Assembly (NCBI GenBank): GCA_902558885.1
Contig: CACEFQ010000006.1
Location: 1-64,000 of the forward strand
DNA length: 64,000 bases
Origin: an uncultured SAR116 cluster alpha proteobacterium
Lineage (GTDB): Bacteria; Pseudomonadota; Alphaproteobacteria; Puniceispirillales; Marisalimonadaceae
Direction: 5' to 3'
The position numbers were made by a program, and so were the translations under genes. The first letter of the stretch is position 1. Every line of letters starts with the position of its first letter. Below, piece after piece: positions 63,709 to 64,000 of the stretch. The notes beneath the pieces were generated by a model. That model saw nothing but the letters and a program-made list of their open reading frames with translations. It searched no databases and was not told the DNA's origin.

Positions 63709-64000
63709 CAATCCATTCATTTTTTACATTAGTGGGTTTTAAAATAAATCTATCGTGCAATCTAAAATCACTATCTTCCCAGAACTCAAACTCTTCTGGC
63801 TTTAATGCAAATCCACCCCAAAAACTTGGACGAGGAATATCATTATCCTTATATTTTTCTTCGAGTAATTTTACCTGTTGCATTAAGAGCTCTCTTGATT
63901 CTAATTCTCTTGATTGTTTTGAGGCCCAGGCACCAATTCGACTACCTTTTGAACGAGATTGATAATATCTGTCAGACACTTCATCAGAAACTTTATCAAG
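63689..64000 (-). CDS. pdxH: Pyridoxamine 5'-phosphate oxidase, 5' part beyond window
   Basis: The C-terminal 103 codons of PdxH, open to the right edge. The blocks RSKGSRIGAWASKQS (FMN/substrate site), RPSFWGGFALKPEEFEFWED and LHDRFIL with a C-terminal RHYP are characteristic of the family. The enzyme makes pyridoxal 5'-phosphate from pyridoxine or pyridoxamine phosphate, using FMN and oxygen. The end overlaps the convergent MFS gene by 20 nt. The N-terminal half is not in the window. Confidence 0.92.
   Translation of the reverse strand, partial: LDKVSDEVSDRYYQSRSKGSRIGAWASKQSRELESRELLMQQVKLLEEKYKDNDIPRPSFWGGFALKPEEFEFWEDSDFRLHDRFILKPTNVKNEWIAKRHYP

Noticed and set aside
1-64000. Prophage, transposon, integron or defence island
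   Set aside because: No transposase, integrase, phage structural gene, terminal repeat or known defence gene was recognised; gene content is mostly housekeeping and metabolic.

Overview
The window is AT-rich (by eye about 30% G+C) and densely packed, with short intergenic gaps and many 1 to 20 nt gene overlaps. It looks like a streamlined marine alphaproteobacterium. Four things support this: the block rne / amiC / mrcA / prfB with M48 protease, DsbA-like protein, aroQ, accB, accC, aat, DUF2155 and mlaD nearby; a B12-dependent class II ribonucleotide reductase as the only reductase seen; an SOS box of the alphaproteobacterial type (GTTC-N7-GTTC) before umuDC; and an elongator tRNA-Met of alphaproteobacterial shape. 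The exact clade (HIMB59-like, AEGEAN-169-like, low-GC SAR116 relatives) cannot be fixed from the sequence alone.

Layout. 1-5.4 kb (minus): the end of a glucosylglycerate pathway (GpgS, cut by the left edge, plus a HAD phosphatase), an MFS carrier, a nitroreductase, a lytic transglycosylase and a crotonase. 5.5-10.9 kb: glycerate 2-kinase, GST, a GT4 glycosyltransferase, and a minus-strand run GAF protein / small unknown / haloalkane-dehalogenase-like hydrolase / DUF952. 11-17.4 kb: a putative manganese exporter beside a perfect 28-bp palindrome, an HSL-type esterase, an FMN alpha-hydroxy-acid dehydrogenase, NIPSNAP, a tartrate/malate-type dehydrogenase, an SDR and a winged-helix regulator. 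17.6-22.9 kb: a small unknown gene overlapping pal, then a minus-strand run GFA / GT2 / nucleoside-phosphorylase-like / SPL-like radical SAM / SDR, and two small unknowns. 23-25.2 kb: a TPR-glycosyltransferase protein with near-identical internal repeats plus DUF6165.

25.2-30 kb: tRNA-Met and a sulfur operon (cysE, cysteine desulfurase, ferredoxin, mnmA, VOC protein). 30-35 kb: an alpha/beta hydrolase, tyrS, and a very large AsmA/YhdP-like protein. 35-49 kb: bcp, prfB, mrcA, amiC, rne, M48 protease, DsbA-like protein, aroQ, accBC, aat, DUF2155 and mlaD, which is core envelope, RNA, translation and fatty-acid housekeeping. 49-57.3 kb: nrdJ with tandem NrdR-like boxes and DnaA boxes upstream, RidA, a FemAB-like protein, clpA and clpS. 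57.6-64 kb: D,D-carboxypeptidase with a SPOR domain, SOS-regulated umuDC, a small membrane protein, an M20 amidohydrolase, an MFS carrier and the 3' end of pdxH, cut by the right edge.

No phage, transposase, integrase, CRISPR array or rRNA was seen. The most interesting points are regulatory (the nrdJ promoter, the 28-bp palindrome, a 21-bp tandem repeat), the coupled radical-SAM/phosphorylase pair, a nested stem structure downstream of the tRNA, and a 97-bp antiparallel gene overlap between aat and the DUF2155 gene. None of these amounts to a proven new system.
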